64,000 nucleotides of DNA from Staphylococcus warneri. Its GTDB lineage: Bacteria; Bacillota; Bacilli; Staphylococcales; Staphylococcaceae. Made by a program: the position numbers and the translations under genes. Positions within the stretch are counted from its first letter, which is position 1; each line of letters starts with the position of its first letter. Under the pieces are notes generated by a model, which worked only from the letters and a program-made list of their open reading frames with translations, was not told where the DNA came from and ran no database searches. The stretch is from contig NZ_LR134269.1 in the NCBI RefSeq assembly GCF_900636385.1, forward strand, positions 1,550,001 to 1,614,000, given 5' to 3'. This document shows, one piece after another, positions 1 through 8,957 of the stretch.

Positions 1-1794
1 TCTGGTAAAGTACCTAACTTCGAACATCTAGATGCAAATACAAATTTATTTTTTGATAATTACTTAATCGTCATTTTATTTATAACTATCCAAGCTATTT
101 TAAGTTTCAAATTATATAAACATTTTTATTATCGACTTTTTGCCATTTTAACAATTATATTTATATGTTTTAATTTCATTCCATTTATAGACCAATTATT
201 TAATGGATTTTCTGCACCTCAAAAAAGATGGCATTTTATCATTGCATTTAACTCAGCAATTCTCATAGGCCTTTATGTAAAATATTTTAAAACTTTATCG
301 ATTAAATCCTATCTCATAACTAATCTATTGGCTCAAAGTACTATATTTATTAGTGCAATTGCATATCATACATATGTTGCATGGATTATCTTGGTACCTA
401 TCGTATCTATCATTGGTTTATGTATTTTAATTCTAAACGATAGAACGAGTCGTACTAAATTGACTTATCTATTTATCATTGCCATTTCATTACTTAATGT
501 GATGGTGTCGTTTGTTTTTATAAAGAATCAGATATACTTTGAAGATCATAAAGATAGAGCAAATACGTTCTACCTTAATTCCAATATGTATAGTTCCGAA
601 TTACAACGTGCATTAGTTAAGCAAATGAATCATTCTAAACGTAATGATGAGCGAATTGATTGGCGTGTCAATGAGCAAGACAACACACCTATGTACCAAC
701 ATTTCAAAGGTTTAAGTTTGTATTCAAGTATCTTCCATCACAATATCCTCGATGATTATTATGATGATTTAAAGATTAACTTGGCTGAAGAATCACTGAG
801 TCGTTATCAATCAACGAACGGTAGACAAAACATTGCCAGTCTATTTTCTATTAGATATGTCATGTTGAAAGATTATCAACATAATATTCCTAGTTACTTT
901 AAAAAGGTGAAATCTGCAGGTCAATATTCAATTTACGAAAATACACTTAACCTACCTTCAGTTAAAGTTACAAATCATATTTATGATAAGGGATCTTTAA
1001 AGACACCTATTGATAGAGAGCATGCAATGTTAGATGGAGTCGTATTAGATAATAAAGGGGCAAATTATAATCAAAGGGCAAAAAATTTGTTAAATCAAGT
1101 TGATATATCGAGTCAAAACATTGTTAAATTAAATAAGCATCGTATTAAAGTAACTCAATCTTCAGGCAAAGTTAAGCTTCATTTACCTAAGAAATTACAA
1201 AAACGATACACTGATTTTTATTTAACGATGAAAATTAAAAGAGGTTTACCTGATAGTAATTATACGGTGAATATTAATCAATATAGTAACAATCGTCTGT
1301 ACAATGATTCTGTTTATAGAATTGGCGTCGATACACAACTTTACCGAACACAACCTGATAAGAATGGTGATATTACGATTCAACTATCACCAAAAGGCAC
1401 TTTCGATTTACAATTATTGAACCTAAATGGTGAAAATTATGATACGCTCAAAAAAGCACATCAATCCGCAAACTTTAATATGACATATCATGATATTAAA
1501 AATGGCGTTAAAGTTAATTTAGATAAACATTCCAAAGGCATGGCAACCATTAACATTCCTTATCGAAGCGGTATGAAAGCCTTTGTTGATGGAGAACAAG
1601 AAAAAGTTTATAAAGCCAATGGCATGATGACAGCAGTACCAGTAGATAAAAATGCAAAAACAATAGTCATAAAATATCAACCACCATTTTGGAATACAAT
1701 GATATTCATTTCGATTTCAAGCATTTTTATAAGTTGGTTATTCGTTAAATACATTTATCCTAAAAAGAGAAAGAAGAGGACACATAGTGTTTAA
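1..1794 (+). CDS. YfhO-family multispanning membrane protein, 5' end outside the window
   Basis: The frame is open from base 1 with no stop, so the N-terminal part is missing and the ATG at 328 is internal. The visible part begins with several hydrophobic helices, continues into a long extracytoplasmic domain, and ends with one C-terminal membrane helix followed by a basic tail rich in Lys and Arg. It is paralogous to the next gene: both carry an APQKRW/MPQRRW motif after a helix, the segment SLYSSIF, and a closing domain with IPYxxGMKA and KANGxMTA. In Bacillus and Listeria, YfhO proteins act with a CsbB-type glycosyltransferase in glycosylating lipoteichoic acid. That role is inferred here from the family. 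The stop overlaps the next start by 8 bases, so the two genes form an operon. Confidence 0.85.
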   Translation, partial: SGKVPNFEHLDANTNLFFDNYLIVILFITIQAILSFKLYKHFYYRLFAILTIIFICFNFIPFIDQLFNGFSAPQKRWHFIIAFNSAILIGLYVKYFKTLSIKSYLITNLLAQSTIFISAIAYHTYVAWIILVPIVSIIGLCILILNDRTSRTKLTYLFIIAISLLNVMVSFVFIKNQIYFEDHKDRANTFYLNSNMYSSELQRALVKQMNHSKRNDERIDWRVNEQDNTPMYQHFKGLSLYSSIFHHNILDDYYDDLKINLAEESLSRYQSTNGRQNIASLFSIRYVMLKDYQHNIPSYFKKVKSAGQYSIYENTLNLPSVKVTNHIYDKGSLKTPIDREHAMLDGVVLDNKGANYNQRAKNLLNQVDISSQNIVKLNKHRIKVTQSSGKVKLHLPKKLQKRYTDFYLTMKIKRGLPDSNYTVNINQYSNNRLYNDSVYRIGVDTQLYRTQPDKNGDITIQLSPKGTFDLQLLNLNGENYDTLKKAHQSANFNMTYHDIKNGVKVNLDKHSKGMATINIPYRSGMKAFVDGEQEKVYKANGMMTAVPVDKNAKTIVIKYQPPFWNTMIFISISSIFISWLFVKYIYPKKRKKRTHSV

Positions 1795-4396
1795 AAAAAT
1801 TGTTTCTAAGCCATTCTTATTATTAGCTTCAATTATTATTTTAAGTTGCATCTTATCATTATTCATATACATTCCATTCATTTACCGTTTCATCACTCAA
1901 GGCGTTGTCTTTAGTGGTGAGGGTGATGGCTTTAGGCAAATGATGCCTTTTCAAATGTATCTATATGAGCACTTCACACAATTCAAAGGATTTTATGATG
2001 AATCTTTTGGATTAGGTGGAGATTATGTTAAGGGGCTAGCATATTATTATTCCATGTCACCTTTAATGTGGTTAAACTTTTTAACGATATGGATATTAGA
2101 AAAAATTGGATTAGCACACCCTCACGATATTAGTTATTGGCCAGCTAATCAGCTCATAATGGCCTATGTTAGAACGGTTATTACATTTGTCTGTACGTTT
2201 TATTTCTTTAAATATATAAAGTTAAAACCAATAGCAGTTATAATGGCAACGATAATGTATGGTATGTCGACAGTAGTTCTCTACTATAACTTTACATGGT
2301 CATTTTACGGTAATTTATTAATCTTATTACCGCTTTCATTATTGGCTATGGAACGCTTCTTCAGAGAGAAGAAAATCGGGTTATTTATCTTTGTCATAGC
2401 TTTAACTTTATTTATGAACTTCTATTTTAGCTATTATCAAGCGATTGTGTTGGGCTTTTATTTTATGTATAGAGTCATTGTCATTCACCCTAAAGATATC
2501 GTAAATAGATGGCAAAAATGCTATCTACTCATCATAGGGGTTTTATTAAGCGTAATGAGTAGTATTTTAGGCTTATATACTGGATTGTCGTCATTTTTTA
2601 ATAATGACCGAGCGCAAAATCCTAAACTTGAAACACCACTCTTTACAGATCTTGTTAATACTAATTTTAATATTTTTTCAGATGGCTTTTATATAACCAT
2701 TACCTTTATTACTATTATTGCTTTATTTTCATTCAAATTATATCGTCATTATTATTTTAAATTATTTGCGATTGTAACTTGGATATTACTTATTGGTTCT
2801 CTATCTCAATATTTTGATAGTGCTTTTAATGGTTTTTCAATGCCGCAAAGACGTTGGGTATACGCTTTAACTCTATCTTCAAGTGCTTTAGTCGCATTAT
2901 TCATTCAACATATCAGTGAGTTATCTCTTAAAAGATATAATCTCATTGCTATCCCTATTACAATTTATGGAATTGTTTATTTTGTATTAGCTGAAAAAAC
3001 AATATATTGGATTCCAGTGTCTATCGTGTTGATATGTTTATTAGCTATATTGATTAAGAAACCACAACTTCAATCAAAAAAATGGATTCAAATCGCACTC
3101 GTATTAATGATTTTCATACAACAACTTGGAATTGAACATATCACAATCAAAAATACCATTGAACCGTATCAAACTACAATGAAAACAATTGACGATCCTA
3201 GCTACCGAGGTAAAGTATTAAATAAAACCATTCAAAATATCAAAAATTCTCAATCAAATCCACTATCACGAATTGATTATATGTCATTTTATGGTTTGAA
3301 TTCACCATTTATTTACCACTATAATGGCATCTCACTCTATTCAAGTATATTTGATGGAGGCATATTGAAATATTACGATAAAATGATGCAAATCAATATG
3401 CCAGTGGATAAAAACAGTACCTACCGCTATTTAGGCAATCGAGCCAATTTAATGGCTATTTGGGGTGTGGAAGATCGCCTTAGACACCCTAAAGATTTAA
3501 ATATGCCTTATGGTTTTGAAAAGAAAAAGCTAATCAAAGATAAAGGTGATCAATGGATTCATTCTCATAATACGATTAATTATCCAGCAGCACATGTCAC
3601 AAATAAAATTTATGATTCAAGTGATTTAAAATCACCTTTAGATCGTGAACAAGCTATGATTCAAGGTATTGTATTGAATGATAAAAGTTCAAAACCGAAT
3701 ACATCGTTTAAACGAAATCCTAATCTTTTATCTCATGCTGACATTAAATTAAATCATGCTAAACAAATCAAAAATCATCAAATAGAAGTTACTAAAAATA
3801 ATGGTGGTATGCAGCTTCAACTACCAAAATCTTTTACTCAACGTTATAAAGATTTATATATAGAAATGGATGTTGAGTTATTAGCACCTGACAAGAATCA
3901 TCGTGTTAGTGTTAATGAATATAGTCAAGATAGGAATCCTCTTACTTATAAATATCGTAGATTTGTTAGTCCTGTCACTATGAGGGTAAAATCATCAAAT
4001 CTATTAAATATCAAGCTATCGCCAGGTAAATATCGTCTTAAAGTTAACGGTATTTATGGAGAAAACTATCAAACTTTACGCAAATCAGAGAAGCACTTGA
4101 AAAAAGTGGATATCCATAAACAAAGAAATGGATATATGATTAAAAAAGATAAAAAAGAAGATGGCTATTTAGTCATGCCTATTCCTTATGCCAAAGGGAT
4201 GAAGGCAAGTATTGATGGTCACGCAGTGGAAGTTAAAAAAGCAAATGGTATTATGACAGCTATACCTGTTAAAAAAGGCCAAGAACTGATTCGATTAACA
4301 TACACTCCACCACACTTTTATTTATTAATTGTTATCTCAATTGCAGGTATTATCATTAGTATGATATTTGCTAGAAGTATTAAAAAGAATCATTAA
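1787..4396 (+). CDS. YfhO-family multispanning membrane protein, full length
   Basis: This is an 869-residue protein starting at GTG, preceded by a purine-rich Shine-Dalgarno (GAAGAGGA, about 7 bases upstream). It has an N-terminal membrane segment, many further helices over roughly the first 430 residues, an extracytoplasmic domain from about 440 to 840, and a last helix near the C-terminus with a short basic tail. Length and layout fit the YfhO family, predicted GT-C-like proteins needed for sugar decoration of lipoteichoic acid in other Firmicutes. It is the second copy of a tandem pair, and its C-terminal half aligns along its length with the first. No csbB-like glycosyltransferase lies in this window, so the partner would have to be elsewhere. 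A strong terminator follows. Confidence 0.9.
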   Translation: MFKKIVSKPFLLLASIIILSCILSLFIYIPFIYRFITQGVVFSGEGDGFRQMMPFQMYLYEHFTQFKGFYDESFGLGGDYVKGLAYYYSMSPLMWLNFLTIWILEKIGLAHPHDISYWPANQLIMAYVRTVITFVCTFYFFKYIKLKPIAVIMATIMYGMSTVVLYYNFTWSFYGNLLILLPLSLLAMERFFREKKIGLFIFVIALTLFMNFYFSYYQAIVLGFYFMYRVIVIHPKDIVNRWQKCYLLIIGVLLSVMSSILGLYTGLSSFFNNDRAQNPKLETPLFTDLVNTNFNIFSDGFYITITFITIIALFSFKLYRHYYFKLFAIVTWILLIGSLSQYFDSAFNGFSMPQRRWVYALTLSSSALVALFIQHISELSLKRYNLIAIPITIYGIVYFVLAEKTIYWIPVSIVLICLLAILIKKPQLQSKKWIQIALVLMIFIQQLGIEHITIKNTIEPYQTTMKTIDDPSYRGKVLNKTIQNIKNSQSNPLSRIDYMSFYGLNSPFIYHYNGISLYSSIFDGGILKYYDKMMQINMPVDKNSTYRYLGNRANLMAIWGVEDRLRHPKDLNMPYGFEKKKLIKDKGDQWIHSHNTINYPAAHVTNKIYDSSDLKSPLDREQAMIQGIVLNDKSSKPNTSFKRNPNLLSHADIKLNHAKQIKNHQIEVTKNNGGMQLQLPKSFTQRYKDLYIEMDVELLAPDKNHRVSVNEYSQDRNPLTYKYRRFVSPVTMRVKSSNLLNIKLSPGKYRLKVNGIYGENYQTLRKSEKHLKKVDIHKQRNGYMIKKDKKEDGYLVMPIPYAKGMKASIDGHAVEVKKANGIMTAIPVKKGQELIRLTYTPPHFYLLIVISIAGIIISMIFARSIKKNH

Positions 4397-4413
4397 ATTA
4401 TTGATAAATAGTT

Positions 4414-4455
4414 GGTCGAAGGGCACAATAATGAGTCCTTCGACCATCTTTTTTA
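4414..4455 (+). terminator. Rho-independent terminator after the yfhO pair
   Basis: A perfect 9-bp stem (GGTCGAAGG at 4414-4422 pairing with CCTTCGACC at 4437-4445) is followed by a T-rich tract on the plus strand. Confidence 0.9.
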
Positions 4456-4463
4456 TATAAAAA

Positions 4464-4513
4464 TAAATAAAAAAAGCATTAAACTGTGTCTGAAATGACA
4501 ACAGTTTAATGCT
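4464..4513 (-). terminator. Rho-independent terminator of rplS
   Basis: A 13-bp perfect stem (4475-4487 with 4501-4513) is followed on the minus strand by a run of T. It ends the trmD-rplS transcript, back to back with the yfhO terminator. Confidence 0.9.
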
Positions 4514-4561
4514 TTATGATTGAATCTGATATGATTCAATTTTATTGATCGAATTGGCTGA

Positions 4562-4912
4562 TTAACGAATTTCTTGAATTCTAGCAGCTTTACCACGTAA
4601 ATTACGTAAGTAGTATAATTTAGCACGACGTACTTTACCGCGACGTTTAACTTCAATTTTTTCGATTTTTGGAGTGTGTAATGGGAATGTACGTTCCACA
4701 CCTACACCTGAAGAAATTTTACGAACTGTGAAAGTTTCTGAAATTCCTCCACCACGGCGTTTAATTACAACACCTTCGAATACTTGGATACGTTCACGTG
4801 AACCTTCAATGATACGAACGTGTACACGTAAAGTGTCACCTGGACGGAATGAAGGTAAATCTGTACGTAATTGTGATTTAGTTACTGCTTCGATTAACTT
4901 ATGATTACTCAT
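4562..4912 (-). CDS. rplS: 50S ribosomal protein L19
   Basis: This 116-residue basic protein has the L19 family pattern throughout: the [16 protein letters not shown] segment, the [16 protein letters not shown] segment, and the C-terminal [21 protein letters not shown]19 sits at the interface of the two ribosomal subunits. The start follows a GAGGAGA Shine-Dalgarno at good spacing. A leader of about 105 bases separates it from trmD and contains a short hairpin (GTGT...ACAC), but I do not recognise a known ribosomal leader there. The gene is last in the rpsP-rimM-trmD-rplS order, which is conserved in Firmicutes. Confidence 0.98.
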   Translation of the reverse strand: MSNHKLIEAVTKSQLRTDLPSFRPGDTLRVHVRIIEGSRERIQVFEGVVIKRRGGGISETFTVRKISSGVGVERTFPLHTPKIEKIEVKRRGKVRRAKLYYLRNLRGKAARIQEIR

Positions 4913-5017
4913 TATAAATTCTCCTCTTCAACCTATGTTCTTGCCTAGACAAATGTATAGCAGCGGATCATAGTGATTTTTAGTGTTTTTTCACACTTAA
5001 ATTATGTTAGCACAACG

Positions 5018-5755
5018 TTAGTCTTTTTTCAATTGGTTTTTGTATGTTTGTATTATTTTTTTATCTTTATCCGATAAATCATATTGCTCTAATAAATCGG
5101 GTCTCTTGTTCAAAGTACGGATTAATTTTTGTTCATGACGCCATTGATCAATATGAGCATGATTTCCAGATAATAAAACATCTGGCACTTTCATTCCATT
5201 ATATTCACGTGGTCTAGTATATTGTGGAAATTCTAATAACCCATCAGAGAATGAATCATCTTGGTGTGACTGTTCGTTTCCAAGTACACCTGGAATTAAT
5301 CTAACAATAGCATCAGTCATCGTCATTGCAGGTAATTCCCCACCTGTTAATACATAATCGCCCATGGAAATTTCGTCAGTTACTAAATGTTCTCTTATAC
5401 GTTCATCATAACCTTCATAGTGACCACATATAAACACAATATGTTTGGCTTCACTTAATTCTTGAGCAATGTCTTGCGTAAATGGACGGCCTTGAGGGCA
5501 CATTAATATAACGCGAGTATCATCGGTCCTATTGATGTCTTCCATCGCATTAAACACTGGCTCAGGTTTCAATACCATACCTTGACCTCCGCCAAAAGGA
5601 TAATCATCTACTTGATTATGTTTATTTACTGAATAATCCCTAAAATTGATAGTATTCACATTTATAATATCTTTGTCTTGTGCTCTTTTTAAAATAGAAT
5701 GATTTAATACCCCGTCAAACATTTCTGGAAATAAAGTTAAATAATCGATTTTCAT
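5018..5755 (-). CDS. trmD: tRNA (guanine-37-N1)-methyltransferase TrmD
   Basis: This SPOUT-family enzyme methylates G37 of tRNAs that read CNN codons, using S-adenosylmethionine, and so helps hold the reading frame. The 245-residue length is normal. Visible features are the N-terminal [10 protein letters not shown] start, [12 protein letters not shown], the trefoil-knot AdoMet site around [20 protein letters not shown], and the conserved [19 protein letters not shown] segment containing the catalytic region. The ATG shares one base with the rimM stop (TAATG), which implies translational coupling. Confidence 0.98.
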   Translation of the reverse strand: MKIDYLTLFPEMFDGVLNHSILKRAQDKDIINVNTINFRDYSVNKHNQVDDYPFGGGQGMVLKPEPVFNAMEDINRTDDTRVILMCPQGRPFTQDIAQELSEAKHIVFICGHYEGYDERIREHLVTDEISMGDYVLTGGELPAMTMTDAIVRLIPGVLGNEQSHQDDSFSDGLLEFPQYTRPREYNGMKVPDVLLSGNHAHIDQWRHEQKLIRTLNKRPDLLEQYDLSDKDKKIIQTYKNQLKKD

Positions 5756-6258
5756 TAATCTAACAATCCTTCCATTGGTGTGATGATAACTGTTTTATTT
5801 TCTACATCCACTTCTTTAACAACATCTGCTATGTAAGGAATTAAATATTCTTTATCCCCTTTAACAACCCACACATCATTAGCACCAGTTTCAAAAATAC
5901 TAGTGATGCGACCGATTGGCTGTTGTTCATCGTCAAATACAGTACAACCTATAATATCTGAATAATAAAATTCATTTTCTTCAAGTTCAATGTCTTCATG
6001 ATCTCGTTCTTGATATAATAAAGCACCTTTAAGATATTCTATATCATTGATGTTATCGATACCTTCAAACTTCAACATATGAAATCCTTTGTGTGTACGA
6101 TAAGACGTCACAGTTAATTCTTTTTCTATTTGATTTAATTTTGCTGTTAACACTTCACCTGGTTGAAAACGTGTATCAGTAAAATCTGAGTTAGATTTTA
6201 CTTTAACTTCTCCTTTGATTCCATGGGTATTGACGATTTGTCCTACTTCGACTTCCAT
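5755..6258 (-). CDS. rimM: Ribosome maturation factor RimM
   Basis: RimM helps assemble the 3' domain of the 30S subunit by binding ribosomal protein S19. The protein has 167 residues. The N-terminal beta-barrel begins [16 protein letters not shown], the family hallmark, and the C-terminal PRC-barrel contains [19 protein letters not shown] and ends near [10 protein letters not shown]. The start has a Shine-Dalgarno in AAGGAGG context upstream. It lies between rpsP (separated by a terminator-like hairpin) and trmD (overlapping by one base). Confidence 0.97.
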   Translation of the reverse strand: MEVEVGQIVNTHGIKGEVKVKSNSDFTDTRFQPGEVLTAKLNQIEKELTVTSYRTHKGFHMLKFEGIDNINDIEYLKGALLYQERDHEDIELEENEFYYSDIIGCTVFDDEQQPIGRITSIFETGANDVWVVKGDKEYLIPYIADVVKEVDVENKTVIITPMEGLLD

Positions 6259-6357
6259 AATGACTAACCTCCTTATATATTTATATATTGTTAATTAATG
6301 GTTTTACTATATCATTGATTAATATGTTATACATGCATTTTTATCATTCTGTTAAAA

Positions 6358-6388
6358 ATAAAAAAGGACACCAATATATGGCGCCCTT
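6358..6388 (-). terminator. Terminator-like hairpin between rpsP and rimM
   Basis: On the minus strand GGGCGCCA pairs with TGGTGTCC (8 pairs, two of them G-U) around a 5-base loop and is followed by TTTTTT. It lies inside a conserved operon, so partial termination that raises rpsP output over rimM-trmD is the likely effect. Confidence 0.8.
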
Positions 6389-6425
6389 TCAACTAAATAT
6401 ATAAACACATCACAAGTGACTATGA

Positions 6426-6701
6426 TTATTTAGCGTATTTTTGGTCATCGAATTTTTTCAAAATACCTTCTCTTGATAAGATATTATGAACTGTATCAGT
6501 TGGTTTTGCACCGTCTTTTAACCATTTTAATGCTAATTCTTCGTCAATTTTAACTTCTGGAGCATTAACGTGTGCTGGATTGTAAGTACCGATTTGTTCG
6601 ATGATACGACCATCACGTGGTGAACGAGCATCTGCAACTACGATACGATAGAATGGATTTCTTTTTGAACCTAAACGAGTTAAACGAATTTTAACTGCCA
6701 T
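6426..6701 (-). CDS. rpsP: 30S ribosomal protein S16
   Basis: The 91-residue protein starts [12 protein letters not shown] and contains [19 protein letters not shown], the standard S16 N-terminal core. S16 is an early-binding assembly protein of the 30S subunit. A longer frame reaches back nine codons, but the ATG at 6701 is preferred: it has an AAAGGAG Shine-Dalgarno 9 bases upstream and gives the usual family start. It is first in the rpsP-rimM-trmD-rplS set, with its own promoter just upstream. Confidence 0.98.
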   Translation of the reverse strand: MAVKIRLTRLGSKRNPFYRIVVADARSPRDGRIIEQIGTYNPAHVNAPEVKIDEELALKWLKDGAKPTDTVHNILSREGILKKFDDQKYAK

Positions 6702-6750
6702 TATAAAACTCTCCTTTAAACATTTCAATTTTTATTTTCTACAAGAATAA

Positions 6751-6779
6751 ATAATAACAGGAATACTAAACTTTGTAAA
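6751..6779 (-). promoter_or_regulatory. Sigma-A promoter of rpsP
   Basis: On the minus strand TTTACA (6779-6774) and TATTAT (6756-6751) are separated by 17 bases. The -10 box ends 49 bases upstream of the rpsP start. Confidence 0.75.
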
Positions 6780-6806
6780 GACATTTTGCTTTACCAACAC
6801 TTTTTT

Positions 6807-6955
6807 CTTTCAGAAAAATTAGTGTTGGTTATGCTTGAGCCTTGGTCTCAAGCGTTTCATCTTTATTAAATTAATGGAATGAATTGTAGATTTGGTTATG
6901 CATTAGCTTTAGCTAAGGCGTTCCCTCCCTTTCAGAAAAATTAGTGTTGGTTATG
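6807..6955. repeat. Exact 27-bp direct repeat pair with hairpins
   Basis: The same 27 bases occur at 6807-6833 and 6929-6955. Each contains AGTGTTGGT; the first can pair with ACCAACACT at 6793-6801. Between them lie two more small inverted repeats (CTTGAG/CTCAAG near 6835-6852 and TTAGCT/AGCTAA near 6903-6915). The block is part of the roughly 530-base gap between ffh and rpsP, which has no gene I can support. Confidence 0.85.
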
Positions 6956-7133
6956 GGAGTGAGACAGAAATAATAATTTTTATTTCGATGTCTCACCCCG
7001 GCAAGGCTGACTAGGATAGAAAATCGTTTTGAATAAGCGTATTTTCTTCCAGTCAGCTACTGCAATATATAAATTTAGTCCATGATATTTATCTCAAGCG
7101 TTTCATTTTCATTAATCTCACGAAATGAATTGT
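6847..7133. repeat. Imperfect 41-bp direct repeat pair flanking the dispersed element
   Basis: The segment at 6847-6887 is repeated with changes at 7093-7133. Both begin CTCAAGCGTTTCAT and end ATGAATTGT, with TTCAT/ATGAA complementary ends that could form a hairpin. The pair brackets the dispersed element at 6955-7063, so the gap is a mosaic of repeated modules. Confidence 0.75.
6955..7063. repeat. Dispersed intergenic repeat, copy 1
   Basis: Two consecutive inverted repeats: GTGAGACA (6959-6966) with TGTCTCAC (6989-6996), then GCTGACT (7006-7012) with AGTCAGC (7051-7057). The linker reads CCCCGGCAAGG and the end reads CTACTGC. The same layout recurs near 15064 and 53641. It resembles the short intergenic repeats common in staphylococci. 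Confidence 0.85.
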
Positions 7134-7179
7134 TTTTTAGTTACTAACTTAAATTTTATTAAGTAAGTCGTTCTTTCTT

Positions 7180-7219
7180 ATAAAAAGAAAAAATTCCAAC
7201 AGACGTATATCTGTTGGAA
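7180..7219 (-). terminator. Rho-independent terminator of ffh
   Basis: A perfect 10-bp stem (TTCCAACAGA at 7194-7203 with TCTGTTGGAA at 7210-7219) is followed on the minus strand by TTTTTTC and more T, just after the ffh stop. Confidence 0.92.
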
Positions 7220-7232
7220 CCACAATATTATA

Positions 7233-8600
7233 TTAGAAAGGTAAGTTCATACCTTTTAACATATTTTCCATCTGGCTACGTTTGGCTTTCTTACCTTTAC
7301 CGCCACCAGTAAATTGTTTCATCATTTTCTTCATGTCATTAAATTGCTTCATTAAACGATTGACTTCTTGTAAAGAACGCCCTGAACCTTTTGCGATACG
7401 TTTTTTACGAGAAACGTTCAACATCGCTGGATTCGCTCTTTCACTAGGTGTCATTGATTGAATGATAGCTTTAATATGATCGATTTGTTTATCACTCATA
7501 TTAAGTTGATCTAAGCCTTTCATCTTATTCATACCAGGAATCATTTTCATGATATCGTCTAATGGCCCAAGATTTTTAACTTGATCAAGTTGTTCTAAGA
7601 AATCATCCAATGTGAAAGAAGAGTCTCTCATTTTCTTTTCTAAATCTTTAGCTTTGTCTTGGTCAACATCTTGTTGCGCTTTTTCAATTAAACTTAAAAC
7701 ATCACCCATACCTAAAATACGAGAAGCCATACGTTCTGGATGGAATAATTCTAAACCATCAAGTTTTTCACTCATACCTACAAATTTAATTGGTTTTTGA
7801 GTTACTGAACGTATAGATAATGCAGCACCACCACGAGTGTCACCATCTAACTTAGTTAATGTCACACCCGTTACATCTAATTGTTCATCAAATGATTGTG
7901 CAACATTAACCGCATCTTGACCAGTCATTGCATCGACAACCAACATAATTTCATCTGGTTTAGCAATTTCTTTAACTTCTTGTAATTCATTCATTAATGC
8001 TTCATCAATATGCAAACGACCTGCTGTATCGATAATGACAAAGTCTAAATGTTCTTCTTTAGCATGTGCTAATGCATTTTGAACGATTTGTTGTGGTTTA
8101 ACTTGATCTCCTTCACTATAAACAGGAACATCTAGTTGCTTACCTACTGTTTGTAACTGATCAATGGCAGCTGGTCGATAAATATCACCAGCAACTAACA
8201 TTGGTTTTTTATTATATTTTTTTCGCATTAAAAGTGCTAATTTACCTGCAGTTGTAGTTTTACCTGCACCTTGCAGACCAACCATCATAACAACTGTTGG
8301 TGGTTTGTTAGCCATTTTAATCGTAGAATTTTCGCCACCCATTAAATTCGTTAATTCATCTTGAACAATTTTAATCACTTGTTGTCCGGGTGTTAATGAC
8401 TGCATCACATCTGAGCCTAATGCTCGTTCTGATACAGTTTTGACGAAATCCTTTACGACTTTAAAGTTAACGTCGGCTTCTAATAACGCAAGACGAACTT
8501 CTCGCATCATTGCCTTGATATCTGCTTCTGTAACTTTACCCTTACCACGCATTCTTTGCATTGATGCCTGTAAGCGATCCGACAATCCTTCAAATGCCAT
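7233..8600 (-). CDS. ffh: Signal recognition particle protein Ffh
   Basis: Ffh is the GTPase of the signal recognition particle. It binds 4.5S/scRNA and signal sequences and docks with FtsY at the membrane. The 455-residue protein shows an N domain (about 1-90), a G domain with the P-loop GLQGAGKTTTAGKLA near residue 110, DTAGRLH, TKLDGDTRGG, and a C-terminal methionine-rich M domain with SGRSLQEVNRLMKQF and a Gly/Lys-rich tail. It follows ylxM in the usual order, and its partner gene ftsY lies two genes upstream in the same operon. Confidence 0.98.
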   Translation of the reverse strand: MAFEGLSDRLQASMQRMRGKGKVTEADIKAMMREVRLALLEADVNFKVVKDFVKTVSERALGSDVMQSLTPGQQVIKIVQDELTNLMGGENSTIKMANKPPTVVMMVGLQGAGKTTTAGKLALLMRKKYNKKPMLVAGDIYRPAAIDQLQTVGKQLDVPVYSEGDQVKPQQIVQNALAHAKEEHLDFVIIDTAGRLHIDEALMNELQEVKEIAKPDEIMLVVDAMTGQDAVNVAQSFDEQLDVTGVTLTKLDGDTRGGAALSIRSVTQKPIKFVGMSEKLDGLELFHPERMASRILGMGDVLSLIEKAQQDVDQDKAKDLEKKMRDSSFTLDDFLEQLDQVKNLGPLDDIMKMIPGMNKMKGLDQLNMSDKQIDHIKAIIQSMTPSERANPAMLNVSRKKRIAKGSGRSLQEVNRLMKQFNDMKKMMKQFTGGGKGKKAKRSQMENMLKGMNLPF

Positions 8601-8624
8601 AATTATTCCCTCCTCTTTTTATCA

Positions 8625-8957
8625 CTATTCTAATTCTTCTAATTGATCTATATATTGCTTTAATAATTCTGGTTTATCAAGAGATTGTTTCATTTTGTCA
8701 TAAATATCTCGTCGTTGTTCAAACCTTTTGTATAATCCTAATTTAGTTTCATAATCTTCTACTAAATCGCCAGTTCTTCTTATATTATCATAAACTGCTT
8801 GTCTACTCACATTAAAAGTATCAGCAATTTCACTTAATGCATAATCTTGTAAGTAAAATAATTCTAAGTAGTTTCTTTGTTTATCAGTCAGCAAAGATTG
8901 ATAAAAATCAAAAAGATAATTCATTCGTAGTGTTTTTACTAAATCATTTTGGCTCAT
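8625..8957 (-). CDS. ylxM: YlxM-family helix-turn-helix protein (SRP-associated)
   Basis: This 110-residue protein contains an N-terminal stretch [34 protein letters not shown] (a sigma-70 region-4-like helix-turn-helix), and a charged C-terminal helix. YlxM proteins are encoded with ffh in Firmicutes and have been linked to SRP assembly. The start at 8957 gives the usual family N-terminus (MSQNDLVK) with GGAG 9 bases upstream. A start five codons earlier would leave the Shine-Dalgarno inside the gene. It overlaps the end of ftsY by 14 bases, which suggests coupled translation. Confidence 0.93.
   Translation of the reverse strand: MSQNDLVKTLRMNYLFDFYQSLLTDKQRNYLELFYLQDYALSEIADTFNVSRQAVYDNIRRTGDLVEDYETKLGLYKRFEQRRDIYDKMKQSLDKPELLKQYIDQLEELE

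Noticed and set aside
4453..4701. 82-codon minus-strand frame over the end of rplS and its terminator
   Set aside because: It runs through the rplS coding region in another frame and through the terminator; no family resemblance.
6807..6955. CRISPR-like repeats
   Set aside because: Only two copies of the 27-bp repeat, about 95 bases apart, with no third unit, no spacer regularity and no cas genes.
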